A stretch of 47,134 nucleotides of DNA from CAKUFA01 sp963646285 (GCA_963646285.1 CAVIWF010000015.1:1-47134), one strand, 5' to 3'; shown: positions 15,242 to 23,907, counted from the stretch's first letter. The notes: a model not told the origin generated them from the letters alone. Translations and numbers: made by a program.

Positions 15242-16087
15242 TTAGCCCTTGATACCCGTGGAAGCAATGCCTTCCACCAGAGACTTCTGGAAGATGAGGA
15301 AGATCACCGTTGCCGGCACGATGGACAACGTGGACATGGCCAAGGTAGAGCCAATATCCGAGCCGGAAGACGGGTCATTGAACAACTGCAGTGCCAAGGA
15401 CACCGGTCGCATGCTGGCACGGTTGACGTACAGCAGGGCGGACAGGTAATCGTCCCAGCGCCAGATGAAGGAGAAGATGGCGGAAGTCACAAGAGCAGGC
15501 ACAATCAGCGGCAGAATGATGCGGAAGAAAATGCCGTAATAGGAGCAGCCGTCAATCTTTGCCGCCTCATCCAGGGAGGCAGGAATACCGCCGATGAAGT
15601 TCATGATCAGGTACACGAAGAATCCCTGAATGGCGAAGAAGTACGGGAGAATCATGGGATAGTAGGTACCCACCCAATTCAGGTGCCGATACCACATGAA
15701 CTGGGGAATCATCAGGATCTGTGCCGGCAGCATCATGGTGGACAGCACCAGGATGAACAGCACCCCCCGCAGCTTGAACCGCAGCCGCTTCAGTGCATAG
15801 GCCACAAAAGCGGAGGACATCAGGGTACCGAAGGTGGATGTCAGCGCAATGAAGAAGGAATTGGCGAAGAAGGTGCCAAAGGTATAACCCATGAAGCCCT
15901 TCCAGCCCTGAACGTAGTTATCCAGCGTCCATGTATCCGGAATCAATTTGGAAGCCGTAGGAAGCACCTGATCCGTTGGCTTAAAGGAGGACAGCACCAT
16001 CCACAGCAGTGGATAAATCATGATAATGGCACCGATGGCAACCAGAACGTGATACAAAACTTCTTTCCAATGACTTTTGCCAACCAT
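15242..16087 (-). CDS. Carbohydrate ABC transporter permease, MalG type
   Basis: Inner-membrane permease of a CUT1-type sugar importer, 281 residues with six predicted helices. The ATPase-docking EAA loop is visible as IPASLDEAAKIDGCSYYGIF with the following RIILPLI. The N-terminal SSFKPTDQV and the C-terminal GIASTGIKG are typical of MalG-like permeases. It pairs with the MalF-type permease encoded 18 bases upstream. No ATPase gene is nearby, so a shared MsmK-type ATPase elsewhere is likely. Confidence 0.92.
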   Translation of the reverse strand: MVGKSHWKEVLYHVLVAIGAIIMIYPLLWMVLSSFKPTDQVLPTASKLIPDTWTLDNYVQGWKGFMGYTFGTFFANSFFIALTSTFGTLMSSAFVAYALKRLRFKLRGVLFILVLSTMMLPAQILMIPQFMWYRHLNWVGTYYPMILPYFFAIQGFFVYLIMNFIGGIPASLDEAAKIDGCSYYGIFFRIILPLIVPALVTSAIFSFIWRWDDYLSALLYVNRASMRPVSLALQLFNDPSSGSDIGSTLAMSTLSIVPATVIFLIFQKSLVEGIASTGIKG

Positions 16088-16105
16088 GACGAATGACCTC
16101 CTTTC

Positions 16106-17038
16106 TTAATCTTCGTACACCCATTTGCTGCGGCTCCAGAAGAGGAGCGCCGTAACCACCGTGATGATCACCAGCATGATCCAAGCCAGAGCGGAGGCAT
16201 AGCCCATCTGGCTCTTGCCCACAGCTGGGAAGGCTTTGTTGTACTGGTACACGGTGTAGAACAGGGTGGACTTTCGCGGGTCGCCGTTGGTAATCAGTTT
16301 GCACTGGGTGAATGCCAGGAAGGAGTTGATGGTCTGCTGCACCAGGTTGAAGAAGATGGTAGGGGTCAGCAGGGGCAGGGTCACATGCCAGAACTGCTGA
16401 TGTCCGGTAGCGCCATCCACTCGGGAGGCTTCATACAGTTCCCGAGGAATTTGCTTCAATGCAGAAAGGAAAATCAACATGGAAGAGCCGAACTGCCACA
16501 CCGTCAGGATAATCAGCACCCAAATGGCAGGACCTTCGCTGAACCAGTTATAACCGTCCAGGAAAGGAAGGATACCGCCGAAAATAGCGTTGATGGTGCC
16601 GTTGGACTCGAACAGCCGCCGCCACAGAATGGCCACAGCCACAGATCCGCCGATGATGGACGGCAAATAGTATGTTGCCCGATAAATCGGAACAGCCTTG
16701 CTTTCGTGATTCAGAATCAGTGCTACGATCAACGCAAAGATCACCTTCAGGGGTGTACCGATCAGCGCATAGTAGCAGGTAACGGTCAATGCCTTGGTAA
16801 AGGTGGAATCGTTAGTGAAGATCTTAATGTAGTTATCCAGCCCAATCCATGTGGGCGCACTTTGAATATCGTACTTACAGAAGGAATAGTAGAGCGACAA
16901 ACCCATGGGAATGGCCATGAACATCAGGAAGCCGAAGATAAACGGCAGACTGAAGACATAACCTGCGGTGCTTTCTTTACCGATCCATGCGGCGAAGCCC
17001 TTCTTTTTTGCCCGGGGTCCAACAGTCATGGCATTCAT
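16106..17038 (-). CDS. Carbohydrate ABC transporter permease, MalF type
   Basis: The partner permease, 310 residues. A cytoplasmic N-terminus (RAKKKGFAAWIGKES) leads to a first helix and five more. The EAA loop is IPRELYEASRVDGATGHQQF, followed by WHVTLPLLTP. The conserved N-terminal YIFSLPF.GF.MFMAIPM-like segment and the GLDNY motif fit sugar permeases. It lies between the binding protein gene and the second permease gene; a strong hairpin precedes it at 17076-17106. Confidence 0.92.
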   Translation of the reverse strand: MNAMTVGPRAKKKGFAAWIGKESTAGYVFSLPFIFGFLMFMAIPMGLSLYYSFCKYDIQSAPTWIGLDNYIKIFTNDSTFTKALTVTCYYALIGTPLKVIFALIVALILNHESKAVPIYRATYYLPSIIGGSVAVAILWRRLFESNGTINAIFGGILPFLDGYNWFSEGPAIWVLIILTVWQFGSSMLIFLSALKQIPRELYEASRVDGATGHQQFWHVTLPLLTPTIFFNLVQQTINSFLAFTQCKLITNGDPRKSTLFYTVYQYNKAFPAVGKSQMGYASALAWIMLVIITVVTALLFWSRSKWVYED

Positions 17039-17075
17039 ACCTCCTTGCGTTCAATACAGAGATGGTGGAAAGAGA

Positions 17076-17106
17076 AGAGAGGAGGGCGAGCGTCGCCCCC
17101 CTCTCT
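17076..17106 (-). terminator. Strong hairpin between binding-protein and permease genes
   Basis: The arms AGAGAGGAGGGCG and CGCCCCCCTCTCT (one mismatch) form a 13-bp stem, followed by TCTCTTT on the minus strand. Such stems commonly raise the yield of binding protein over permeases by partial termination or mRNA protection. Confidence 0.65.
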
Positions 17107-17158
17107 TTGCGTTTGTTCAAGTGACACGATCAGGGACGCACAGGGCGAAATCTTACAC

Positions 17159-18496
17159 TCAATAGTCAGAGGCGATTTCAGCCGTCTGCTCAACCAGCAT
17201 CTGTGCAGCTTCTTCAGCAGTCATGGAGGTGCCCTTGGTCAGGCATTCTTCGCTCAGGGTCTGCAGCACTTCGGTCTGCACCGTGCCAACGAAGCTGGGC
17301 AGGGCAGAGAAGATGGGGCTGGAGTTGGCCGTCACATATTCCAGATATTCAACGGTCATGCTGTAGGTGGGGTTCACAGCGTCCATGCTGTCAGCGATGG
17401 CGGATGCCACGGCGCTGCTGGCGGGGATGCCGCGCTCGGCCTGCATGATCTTGTTGCCTTCCACGTCGTTGATCAGGTAGTTCAGGATGGCCACGGCCAG
17501 GTCAGGATTTTCAGCGTCGGTGGTCACAGAGAAGAACTGGCTGGGCTTGACGTAGTTGGAAGCCACGGGATCAGCGGATGCCCAGTTGGTCAGGCCAAGC
17601 TCGATGCCGTCAGCCGTTGCAGCGGTCTGGAAAGCGGAGATCTGGTTGGAGAATGCGAATGCGCACCAGGAACGAACGTCGTTGGAGGAACCGTATACCA
17701 GAGGATGCTGTGCCAGGTCGGTCACGTTCACGCCGGCGATCTTGTCGGTGTCGAACATCCAGCCTTCAGCCACGCCATCGATCAGGCGCTGATAGTAGCC
17801 AGCCATTTCCTCAGCGGTGGGAGCCAGGCCTTCAGCCGTCCACAGGGAGGTGTAGCCCAAGCCGCGAGCGTAGAAGGTAGGCATGTTTTCGGAGTTGCCT
17901 TCGCCGTAAACAGCGCCGATGCCTTCAGCAGCATAAATCTGGCGGGAGATTTCCACGAACTGATCCCAGGTCAGGTTCTTGGGCACTTCGATGCCCAGCT
18001 TGTCGGTCAGGGTCTTGTTGTACAGCAGGGAGGGAGCATTCACGCCGGCGCACACAGCATAGATGCCGTCGCCAACCTTACCGGTGTCGATAATGTTCTG
18101 GGGAACGCTGCTCAGATCCAGGGCACCGCTTTCCACGTAGGGAGTCAGGTCCAGCAGGCTGCCGTTGTTGGCCCACAGTTCCAGGTAAGCGTAGTCCTGC
18201 TGCATCAGATCAGGCAGGTCATGGTTTGCGGAATAAGTGGTCATCAATGCCCAGTAGTTATTCCAAACGTTGGTGTTCAGGTTAAAGGTGATGTTGGGAT
18301 AGTTTTCCGTAAAGAAGTCGGTTGCAGCCTTGGTTACTTCGTCACGAACCTGGTTGCCCCACCAGGCAAAGCCAACTTCCGTTGTGCCGGCAGATGCAGG
18401 ATCATAGGTGCCAACCGTCAGCCCGTCAGCCAGAGCCGGCAGTGCCAAGGTTACCAGCAACACGAGAGAAAGAACCAATGAGCATACCTTTTTCAT
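17159..18496 (-). CDS. Extracellular sugar-binding protein of ABC transporter
   Basis: A family 1 solute-binding protein, 445 residues, that delivers a sugar or oligosaccharide to the permeases encoded downstream. The signal peptide (MKKVCSLVLSLVLLVTLA, then LPALADG) ends in an AxA-type site and has no lipobox Cys, so it should be cut by signal peptidase I, not lipid-anchored. Binding-protein features include AYLELWANNGSLLDLTPYVES near the N-terminus, a YAVCAGVNAPSLLYNKTL strand and a C-terminal MTAEEAAQMLVEQTAEI helix. AAAGGAGG precedes the start. It is first in the operon, directly behind a near-consensus promoter with a LacI-like site. Confidence 0.92.
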   Translation of the reverse strand: MKKVCSLVLSLVLLVTLALPALADGLTVGTYDPASAGTTEVGFAWWGNQVRDEVTKAATDFFTENYPNITFNLNTNVWNNYWALMTTYSANHDLPDLMQQDYAYLELWANNGSLLDLTPYVESGALDLSSVPQNIIDTGKVGDGIYAVCAGVNAPSLLYNKTLTDKLGIEVPKNLTWDQFVEISRQIYAAEGIGAVYGEGNSENMPTFYARGLGYTSLWTAEGLAPTAEEMAGYYQRLIDGVAEGWMFDTDKIAGVNVTDLAQHPLVYGSSNDVRSWCAFAFSNQISAFQTAATADGIELGLTNWASADPVASNYVKPSQFFSVTTDAENPDLAVAILNYLINDVEGNKIMQAERGIPASSAVASAIADSMDAVNPTYSMTVEYLEYVTANSSPIFSALPSFVGTVQTEVLQTLSEECLTKGTSMTAEEAAQMLVEQTAEIASDY

Positions 18497-18520
18497 GGAA
18501 AAGCCTCCTTTGCGTTTGTA

Positions 18521-18533
18521 GGAAACGGTTTAA
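18521..18533 (-). promoter_or_regulatory. LacI-family-like operator of the sugar importer
   Basis: On the minus strand TTAAACCGTTTCC, an imperfect palindrome with the central CG typical of LacI-family sites. It lies about 10 bases past the -10 element, where a repressor would block transcription. No LacI gene is in the window. Confidence 0.4.
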
Positions 18534-18543
18534 TGTTAGCCAT

Positions 18544-18572
18544 ATTATACAGCCATGACGCAATTCTGTCAA
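18544..18572 (-). promoter_or_regulatory. Consensus promoter of the sugar importer operon
   Basis: On the minus strand TTGACA (18567-18572), exactly 17 bases, TATAAT (18544-18549). A perfect match to the sigma-A consensus, so strong expression when not repressed. Confidence 0.92.
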
Positions 18573-18639
18573 TACGTTTTGTCGCTTTTGTTCATTTTCT
18601 ATCCATCTGGGACAAGTACGAAAGAAATAGCATTCCATG

Positions 18640-18670
18640 AAAAAAAGGCAGCTGCCTGCGCAGCCGCCTC
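18640..18670 (-). terminator. Terminator of the SPFH operon
   Basis: On the minus strand a GGCGGCTGC/GCAGCTGCC stem is followed by TTTTTTT. Confidence 0.85.
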
Positions 18671-18700
18671 AGATGGTGTTTCGTGTCCCTATTCGATTCC

Positions 18701-19690
18701 TTAGCCTACTTTGCTGCCGCAGTTGGAGCAGAACTTTGCCCCATCAGGCAGCCGAGTGCCGCACTCCGTGCAGAACTTGCCTCCCTGCTGCTGTGCAGCC
18801 GGTGCCGCAGCGGGCTGGGCGGCAGCCGTCTGCTGCTGACCCATGGCCTGTGCAAACATCTGCCCCATGGCCATGCCTGCACCCATACCAACCCCTGCAC
18901 CTGCCGTGCCGCCGGGGTTATTCGCCGCTTCCCGCATGGCTTCCGCAGCCTGATACTGGGTGTAACGGTTCAAATCCCCTACCACACCCATGGAAGTGCG
19001 GCGATCCATGGCCTTTTCCACTTCTTCCGGCAGGGAAATGTTTTCAATCACAAAGCTTACCAGCTGAAGGCCAAGGCCTGCCAGCTTGGGATTGATGGCC
19101 TGCATGGCATAGCTGCTCAGCTCATCATAATTGGCAGCCAGATCCAGTGCAGGGATCTTGCTCTCTGCAATGGCATCGCTCAGGCCGCTGACCAGGGTCC
19201 GCTTGATCTGCCCTTCCACGCCGTCCGTAGAATACAGGGAAGCGGTGCCGAACACTTCCTTCAGGAAGGTGGCAGGATCCGTGACCCGGAAGGAATAAAT
19301 ACCGAAGGCACGCAGGCGAATCATGCCGAATTCCGTGTCCCGCATCATAACAGGATTGGCGGTACCCCACTTACGATCCAGGAACTGGGTCATGTTCACG
19401 AAGTACACATCCGCCTTGAAGGGGGAATTGAAGCCGAACTTCCAAGCCTGCAATGCCGTCATAATCGGCATATTGGAGGTCTGCAGCTCGTAGCGGCCAG
19501 GCTGGAACACGTCAGCCAGCTGTCCTTCATTAACGAAGATGGCCGTCTGTCCCTCACGCACGGTCAGCTGTGCGCCCATCATGATTTCCTTGCCGTGCAT
19601 GTCATACTTGTACACCATGGTATCCCGGTCGCTGTTCGTCCATTCAATGACGTCAATCAGCTGTCCACGAATCATGTTGAAGATACCCAT
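18701..19690 (-). CDS. SPFH-domain protein with C-terminal zinc ribbon (YdjI-like)
   Basis: A 329-residue protein of the YdjI type (virion core protein-like SPFH group). It starts IDVIEWTNSDRDTMVYKY and has the SPFH/band-7 core with YELQTSNMPIM, FNSPFKADVYFVN and the hallmark RAFGIYSFRVTDPATFLKEV. A Gly/Ala/Gln-rich linker follows, then a zinc ribbon CTECGTRLPDGAKFCSNCG. There is no membrane helix, so it probably acts as a membrane-associated cytoplasmic scaffold. In Bacillus the related gene is linked to PspA-type envelope stress. It lies 12 bases after a receiver-like gene in the same operon. The family is clear; the role is inferred. Confidence 0.85.
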   Translation of the reverse strand: MGIFNMIRGQLIDVIEWTNSDRDTMVYKYDMHGKEIMMGAQLTVREGQTAIFVNEGQLADVFQPGRYELQTSNMPIMTALQAWKFGFNSPFKADVYFVNMTQFLDRKWGTANPVMMRDTEFGMIRLRAFGIYSFRVTDPATFLKEVFGTASLYSTDGVEGQIKRTLVSGLSDAIAESKIPALDLAANYDELSSYAMQAINPKLAGLGLQLVSFVIENISLPEEVEKAMDRRTSMGVVGDLNRYTQYQAAEAMREAANNPGGTAGAGVGMGAGMAMGQMFAQAMGQQQTAAAQPAAAPAAQQQGGKFCTECGTRLPDGAKFCSNCGSKVG

Positions 19691-19702
19691 TACGTCCCCT
19701 CC

Positions 19703-20503
19703 TTAGTGTTCCTTTGCCAACGCTGTCAGCGTGGGAAGAATTTGAATATTCGTAATCCTGAGATCCAAGCCCAGATATTCTCTTACATTTTCCATAGCAT
19801 CCTGTGCATGCTGGGCAACCGTTGCCGTAATGGAGTCCCCTGCCGCCACCTCTGAGCCAATCATGGGGCAGCACAGCATCTTGATCCGGTCACCTGGCAG
19901 GACGGAAATCAGCATCCGCATACCGTCCAGCTCTGCGCCGAAGAAATTGCGAAGGGCAATCTCCAGCCGTTCGGAACCATAGTGCCACCGGCCAGACAGG
20001 AAGTCATCTCCCTCGGGCAGGGAAAGATCCACCACCACGCAGGCCTTCGTGGGATCCATCCGGCTGCGCAGCAGCAGCAGCTGACTCTTCACCCGATCCG
20101 TGCCGACTACCTGACCATCCAGCAGCTTGCGGAAGAATTCATGCCGGCAAAGCTGCAGCATATCCTTTTCACCGAAGTCGTCATTGGAAAAGTCCATATG
20201 GGTGCGATTCAGCAGGCGGCGAAGCTCCTCCACCGCACTGACCACTTCCCCCTGATCCTTTCCAGCGGAAAAGATCGGCAGAATCGGATAATCGGTGGAT
20301 AGATAAGCCATCAGCAGCTTCTCGTCATTTTCCGGAAGCGCTATGGCGATACCGTCGGCGTGGTGGGCCTTGAGGGAATCAACGGCCGCCTTGGCAGAGG
20401 AAACGATCCTCGGCTGGCGGAAGCCCATGTCCTCCCAGGATGAAACTGCACCGAAGGCCGCCTGAACATCCGGGCGATCGGTAGCCAGCAAAACTTTGTA
20501 CAT
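19703..20503 (-). CDS. Receiver-like (YesN-type) protein without phospho-acceptor or DNA-binding domain
   Basis: A 266-residue protein. The N-terminal about 110 residues follow the receiver fold of YesN-type response regulators (YKVLLATDRP.. SWEDMGF ... PILPIFSAG). The acidic pair is reduced to one Asp, and the expected phospho-acceptor region reads GIAIALPEND without the strand-3 Asp. The middle region (EFFRKLLDGQV... ACVVVDLSLPEGD) resembles the linker domain of YesN proteins, but the AraC-type helix-turn-helix is absent. It is therefore probably a protein-interaction module, not a regulator. ATG at 20503 has GGGAGG upstream; the longer frame from 20563 lacks support. It is co-transcribed with the SPFH gene. 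A moderately confident reading. Confidence 0.55.
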   Translation of the reverse strand: MYKVLLATDRPDVQAAFGAVSSWEDMGFRQPRIVSSAKAAVDSLKAHHADGIAIALPENDEKLLMAYLSTDYPILPIFSAGKDQGEVVSAVEELRRLLNRTHMDFSNDDFGEKDMLQLCRHEFFRKLLDGQVVGTDRVKSQLLLLRSRMDPTKACVVVDLSLPEGDDFLSGRWHYGSERLEIALRNFFGAELDGMRMLISVLPGDRIKMLCCPMIGSEVAAGDSITATVAQHAQDAMENVREYLGLDLRITNIQILPTLTALAKEH

Positions 20504-20569
20504 CCATAAACCTCCCGTTGGTCTTCGGCAAGTCGTTCTTGCCATGCCGATCCTTCTCGGCACGGTTCT

Positions 20570-20598
20570 ATTATAGCCTATTTTCGCCCAAAATACAA
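20570..20598 (-). promoter_or_regulatory. Promoter of the receiver-like/SPFH operon
   Basis: On the minus strand TTGTAT (20593-20598), 17 bases, TATAAT (20570-20575). The short leader holds two small hairpins (GTGCCGA/TCGGCAT and GGCAAG/CTTGCC). Confidence 0.6.
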
Positions 20599-20638
20599 AT
20601 GTATCTTACACAGCTTTACCCGAAGTTACTGTAATGTG

Positions 20639-20677
20639 TAAAAAAAGATTCCCCACTGCATTCAGCAGCAGGGAATC
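20639..20677 (-). terminator. Terminator of the CxxC zinc-ribbon gene
   Basis: On the minus strand GATTCCC pairs with GGGAATC, followed by eight bases that are nearly all T. Confidence 0.85.
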
Positions 20678-20723
20678 CTCTTCATCGCTTATGTGGGTTA
20701 TGATGCAGCCCGAAGGCTTTTCA

Positions 20724-21014
20724 TCAATAACGGTTTGCGCGCTGAGCCTCGAAGCAGGCGCGGCAGTACACGGGGCGATCTCCACGGGGCTGGAAGGGCA
20801 CCTGGGTGGTGCAGCCGCAGCCATCGCAGATTACTTCGTACATCTGACGAGGAGCATTGTTGCCGCCGTTCTGAGCACGACGAGCAGCACGGCAAGCGGG
20901 GCAGCGGCTGGGCTCATTCTGGAAGCCCTTCTCTGCGAAGAAAGCCTGCTCGGAAGCGGAGAACACGAATTCGTTGCCGCAGTCACGGCAGGTCAGGGTC
21001 TTATCCTGGTACAT
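20724..21014 (-). CDS. Zinc-ribbon protein, CxxC-x17-CxxC type
   Basis: A 96-residue cytoplasmic protein with two zinc-binding units. The first has CRDCG...CPACRAAR; the second has CDGCGCTTQVPFQP...YCRACF, matching the CxxC-x17-CxxC family name. A basic RAARRAQ stretch lies between them. Proteins of this kind are frequent in Firmicutes and have no settled function; nucleic-acid binding is one option. ATG at 21014 has AAAGGAGGT upstream, while the longer frame from 21050 starts in the leader. It is a single-gene unit with its own promoter and terminator. Confidence 0.85.
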   Translation of the reverse strand: MYQDKTLTCRDCGNEFVFSASEQAFFAEKGFQNEPSRCPACRAARRAQNGGNNAPRQMYEVICDGCGCTTQVPFQPRGDRPVYCRACFEAQRANRY

Positions 21015-21141
21015 AGTGGGAAAACCTCCTTTATTCTGCACCCATACCATGTTGCCATTCAGTTGCTTCTATTGGGGGTCCCGACAAAGGATATGCGTGA
21101 CAACCAAAGGAGGAATGATGCCTGGTTGGGTTACAACGCAC

Positions 21142-21170
21142 ATTATAGCATGGGAAAACCAAATTGTACA
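21142..21170 (-). promoter_or_regulatory. Promoter of the CxxC zinc-ribbon gene
   Basis: On the minus strand TGTACA (21165-21170), 17 bases, TATAAT (21142-21147). Confidence 0.6.
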
Positions 21171-21229
21171 GTCCTTTTCCCCGTTATTTTTTTAACTCGA
21201 ATGGGGAAAAGTGTTTGAAAATCAACGGC

Positions 21230-23179
21230 TTACAGGAAGTACTGGCAGCACACCAGGGTGTAGCTCATCCAGCCCAGCACTGCCAGATTCAGGATGCTGA
21301 AAGTCAGCGTCCAGCCCTGATGGTTCATCCTGTTCTTAATCCCTTCCGGGGAAAGGAGCATCAGCAGCAGGGGCATCACCGGCAGGAAATACCGTGCCTG
21401 CACGCCGCCGAAGTCGTTGACCCCCACAGGAGAGAAAGCCACATACAGGGTGGTAAACACCATGCCGATGCTCATACCGGCAAAGATCAGCATGGCCAGC
21501 CGCTTCTTCCAGTCCAGCTGCTGGTTCAGGCTTTCATCATTGTCCGTAAAGACTGTAAAGGCCGCCAGACCCAGGTGCAGCCAGCTGATGAACCCGGTGC
21601 ATTCCCCTGCATAGCCCCACAGGGTGCGCACGGTGCTGATAAAGTAGAACTCAAAATGATTGAAAATGGTGGAGAAGAAGTAGCCTAGGTACGTCAGGGG
21701 ATGCCCGAAGATGAAGGCGAACTGCCCGGCTGTATCAGCTACGTCGCTCTTCGCATCCTGCAGGGCCACACTGCCCCCTGCCACGCTGACAGCCATGGAA
21801 CCCACCACCGCCACGGTCAGCACCACCATCATGACCTTGAAGCCAATCTTCTGCCCCTTGGTATCAAACTTGCTTGCAGGCAGCAGCAGGGTCAGCAGCA
21901 GCAGGGGAATGTACACGATTTTCGTCAGGCTGCCCAGCACAAAGCACAGGGTGATGCCCAGTGCCCGCTGCCAGGTCAGGCGAGTTTTCCTGTCCATGAT
22001 GGCATCCATGACCAGCGCCAGACCCAGGAAGCACAGGGCTGTTCCCGTAGAATCATAGGACAGGACGCAGGCCTGATACATAGCACCCGGGTACAATGCC
22101 ACGCAGGCCATGGTCATCTTAAAGCGGCGCAGCTTCTTCACGGCGGCATAGCTGACCAGCACATAGAAGAGCATGTTGAACACCCGTGCCAGAATCAGCT
22201 GCACCGGGAAGGGCAGTCCAAGGGTGCGTCCCAGCTTTGCGCCCAGGGCAGGTGCCAGATAGCCCACATCGGAGAAGCTCCAATGCACCTCCGTAGGCAC
22301 ATCCTCAATGTCTGCCGATTTGGTGCTCATGGCTTGGGACAGGGCTGCTTCATCCCGCTGGGTATCCAGCCGGTGCAGCGCCGTAGTATCCACATTCAGG
22401 CTCCAGCTCAGGCTGTCCAGCAGATAGGCATCCCCGGTGGTCACCGAGTTCGGCCAGGTGCTCAAAAGAAAGATCCGGCTGGAATGGGTCTGATCATCAA
22501 AGGTCAGGCTGGTGTTGGTAGGCAGGCCAATGCTCAGGAACAGTCCCACACACAGTGCCACCGTCAGGAATGCCAGCTCCTGCTTCTTCCCGAAGGCTTT
22601 GCGGAAGACAATCAGCAGATACAGGCATGCCGTGGACAAGCCCGTCAGCAGCATTCTGTTCCAGTTCAGGCAGAAGCCGTTGTGGATGGTTGCCCCGGTC
22701 AGGGTCACATCCCACATGCTGAATTCCACCACCAGACCGACTACCTGCCGGTCAAGGACAACAGAGTCTTCGTTCAGGGATTCCAGATAGGCCGAGCGAA
22801 CCGTGTAGGTGCTGCCGTCTTCCATGACACAGGTTACGTTGTAATACTGTCCGCTGGAAGTTGTACCATACAGGGTCAGCTCATGAATGTACCCAGTATA
22901 AGGAATGGTCAGCAGATCCCCTTCGCCGGAAAGGGTAATGGCCGATGTGCCAGCTTCCGGTTCCTCTTCCGCCTCTTCCTCGTAGGATTCTTCTTCGTAG
23001 GATTCCTCTTCCTCCACGGCTGCTTCATGCTGGAAGGTGCTCATGTCCAGTACAATGTCGCCCTTCTCTTCCGCCTTGAGCTGAAGGAGGGGCAGCTGGC
23101 AGCAAACTTCCACCACAAACATGACGACTGCCACAATCAAGGGCAGTACCATCCACTTGATCATCGTTGACTTACGCAT
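21230..23179 (-). CDS. DUF2142 family polytopic membrane protein
   Basis: A 649-residue membrane protein with about 11-12 helices. An N-terminal helix leads to an extracytoplasmic beta-rich region that carries an acidic repeat (EEESYEEESYEEEAEEEPEA). The DUF2142 signature follows: TNTSLTFDDQTHSSR, analogous to the aspartate-bearing first loop of GT-C glycosyltransferases, and later GVQARYFLPVMPLLL. The family is thought to act in cell-surface glycan assembly. ATG at 23179 has AAGGAGG upstream and is preferred to 23233. It overlaps the end of the preceding gene by 8 bases, so the two are translationally coupled. The glycan role is inference from the family. Confidence 0.8.
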   Translation of the reverse strand: MRKSTMIKWMVLPLIVAVVMFVVEVCCQLPLLQLKAEEKGDIVLDMSTFQHEAAVEEEESYEEESYEEEAEEEPEAGTSAITLSGEGDLLTIPYTGYIHELTLYGTTSSGQYYNVTCVMEDGSTYTVRSAYLESLNEDSVVLDRQVVGLVVEFSMWDVTLTGATIHNGFCLNWNRMLLTGLSTACLYLLIVFRKAFGKKQELAFLTVALCVGLFLSIGLPTNTSLTFDDQTHSSRIFLLSTWPNSVTTGDAYLLDSLSWSLNVDTTALHRLDTQRDEAALSQAMSTKSADIEDVPTEVHWSFSDVGYLAPALGAKLGRTLGLPFPVQLILARVFNMLFYVLVSYAAVKKLRRFKMTMACVALYPGAMYQACVLSYDSTGTALCFLGLALVMDAIMDRKTRLTWQRALGITLCFVLGSLTKIVYIPLLLLTLLLPASKFDTKGQKIGFKVMMVVLTVAVVGSMAVSVAGGSVALQDAKSDVADTAGQFAFIFGHPLTYLGYFFSTIFNHFEFYFISTVRTLWGYAGECTGFISWLHLGLAAFTVFTDNDESLNQQLDWKKRLAMLIFAGMSIGMVFTTLYVAFSPVGVNDFGGVQARYFLPVMPLLLMLLSPEGIKNRMNHQGWTLTFSILNLAVLGWMSYTLVCCQYFL

Positions 23180-23819
23180 GATAAGCCTCCTTTCTGCTGC
23201 CAAAGGGCAGTGCACAGGCAAAGCACAGTGCAATCAGCAGGCAGGTAAAAGCAGGCATCAGCCCGGCTGATGTTTTCCGGTAGGTCAGGCGCAGATTCAT
23301 AGCGTTCGCTGCATCCGTAGTGCCGTCCGGCATGGTCAGCACAGCAGCTGCATCCCCTGTGGTCTTTTCCCCCATGCGAACCGTCACGCCTTTGCCTTCC
23401 GTGCAGGTAGACGTAACGCTCAGCGTGTACACCTTGCCCTTGCTGTCCGTCAGAGGTGTTGCCCAAGTCAGGGTGACAAAGGCGTTATTCCGCATACCGC
23501 TTGCCTCCTGGGTATCCTCTGCCACAACCGTGCCATTTTCGTCCCGTAAAGTCAGGGTCAGGGTGCCGGTTTTCACTTTCTTCGTATAGTTGGAGAACAT
23601 AACGCTGACGCTGCTCAGGTTGTTTTCCGCTGCCGTAAAGCTTTGGCTGGCGGCAACATCCGTAATCTGCCCAACGCCGGAGGTATGCTTCTCAATCAGT
23701 GAGGACGAGGTTTCGCTGGTCTGCTGATCGCAGAAATAGCCGACTACGGTAAGCGCCAGAAAAGCGACCGTCATGCACAGCAGAAAAATCCGTGCCGGGG
23801 TGATCCATTTACGTTCCAT
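23172..23819 (-). CDS. Membrane-anchored extracytoplasmic protein, partner of DUF2142
   Basis: A 215-residue protein with an N-terminal helix (IFLLCMTVAFLALTVVGYF), a beta-rich Ser/Thr-rich domain facing outside and a C-terminal helix (PAFTCLLIALCFACALPFG). The domain layout resembles the extracytoplasmic beta-sandwich found in the N-terminal part of the DUF2142 protein encoded next, so the two may form a complex. ATG at 23819 has AAAGGAG upstream. I do not recognise a named family. Confidence 0.6.
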   Translation of the reverse strand: MERKWITPARIFLLCMTVAFLALTVVGYFCDQQTSETSSSLIEKHTSGVGQITDVAASQSFTAAENNLSSVSVMFSNYTKKVKTGTLTLTLRDENGTVVAEDTQEASGMRNNAFVTLTWATPLTDSKGKVYTLSVTSTCTEGKGVTVRMGEKTTGDAAAVLTMPDGTTDAANAMNLRLTYRKTSAGLMPAFTCLLIALCFACALPFGSRKEAYHA

Positions 23820-23870
23820 GAAGTACTCCTTTGATTGTCTCCCGTTCAAGTGTAGTATCCATGACCCATG

Positions 23871-23900
23871 AAAAACCGACCGGGTCTAAACTCGATCGGT
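23871..23900 (-). terminator. Terminator of the TFIIB-type zinc-ribbon gene
   Basis: On the minus strand the arms ACCGAtCGaGT/ACcCGgTCGGT pair with small mismatches, followed by TTTTT. Confidence 0.75.
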
Positions 23901-23907
23901 CTTTCAC

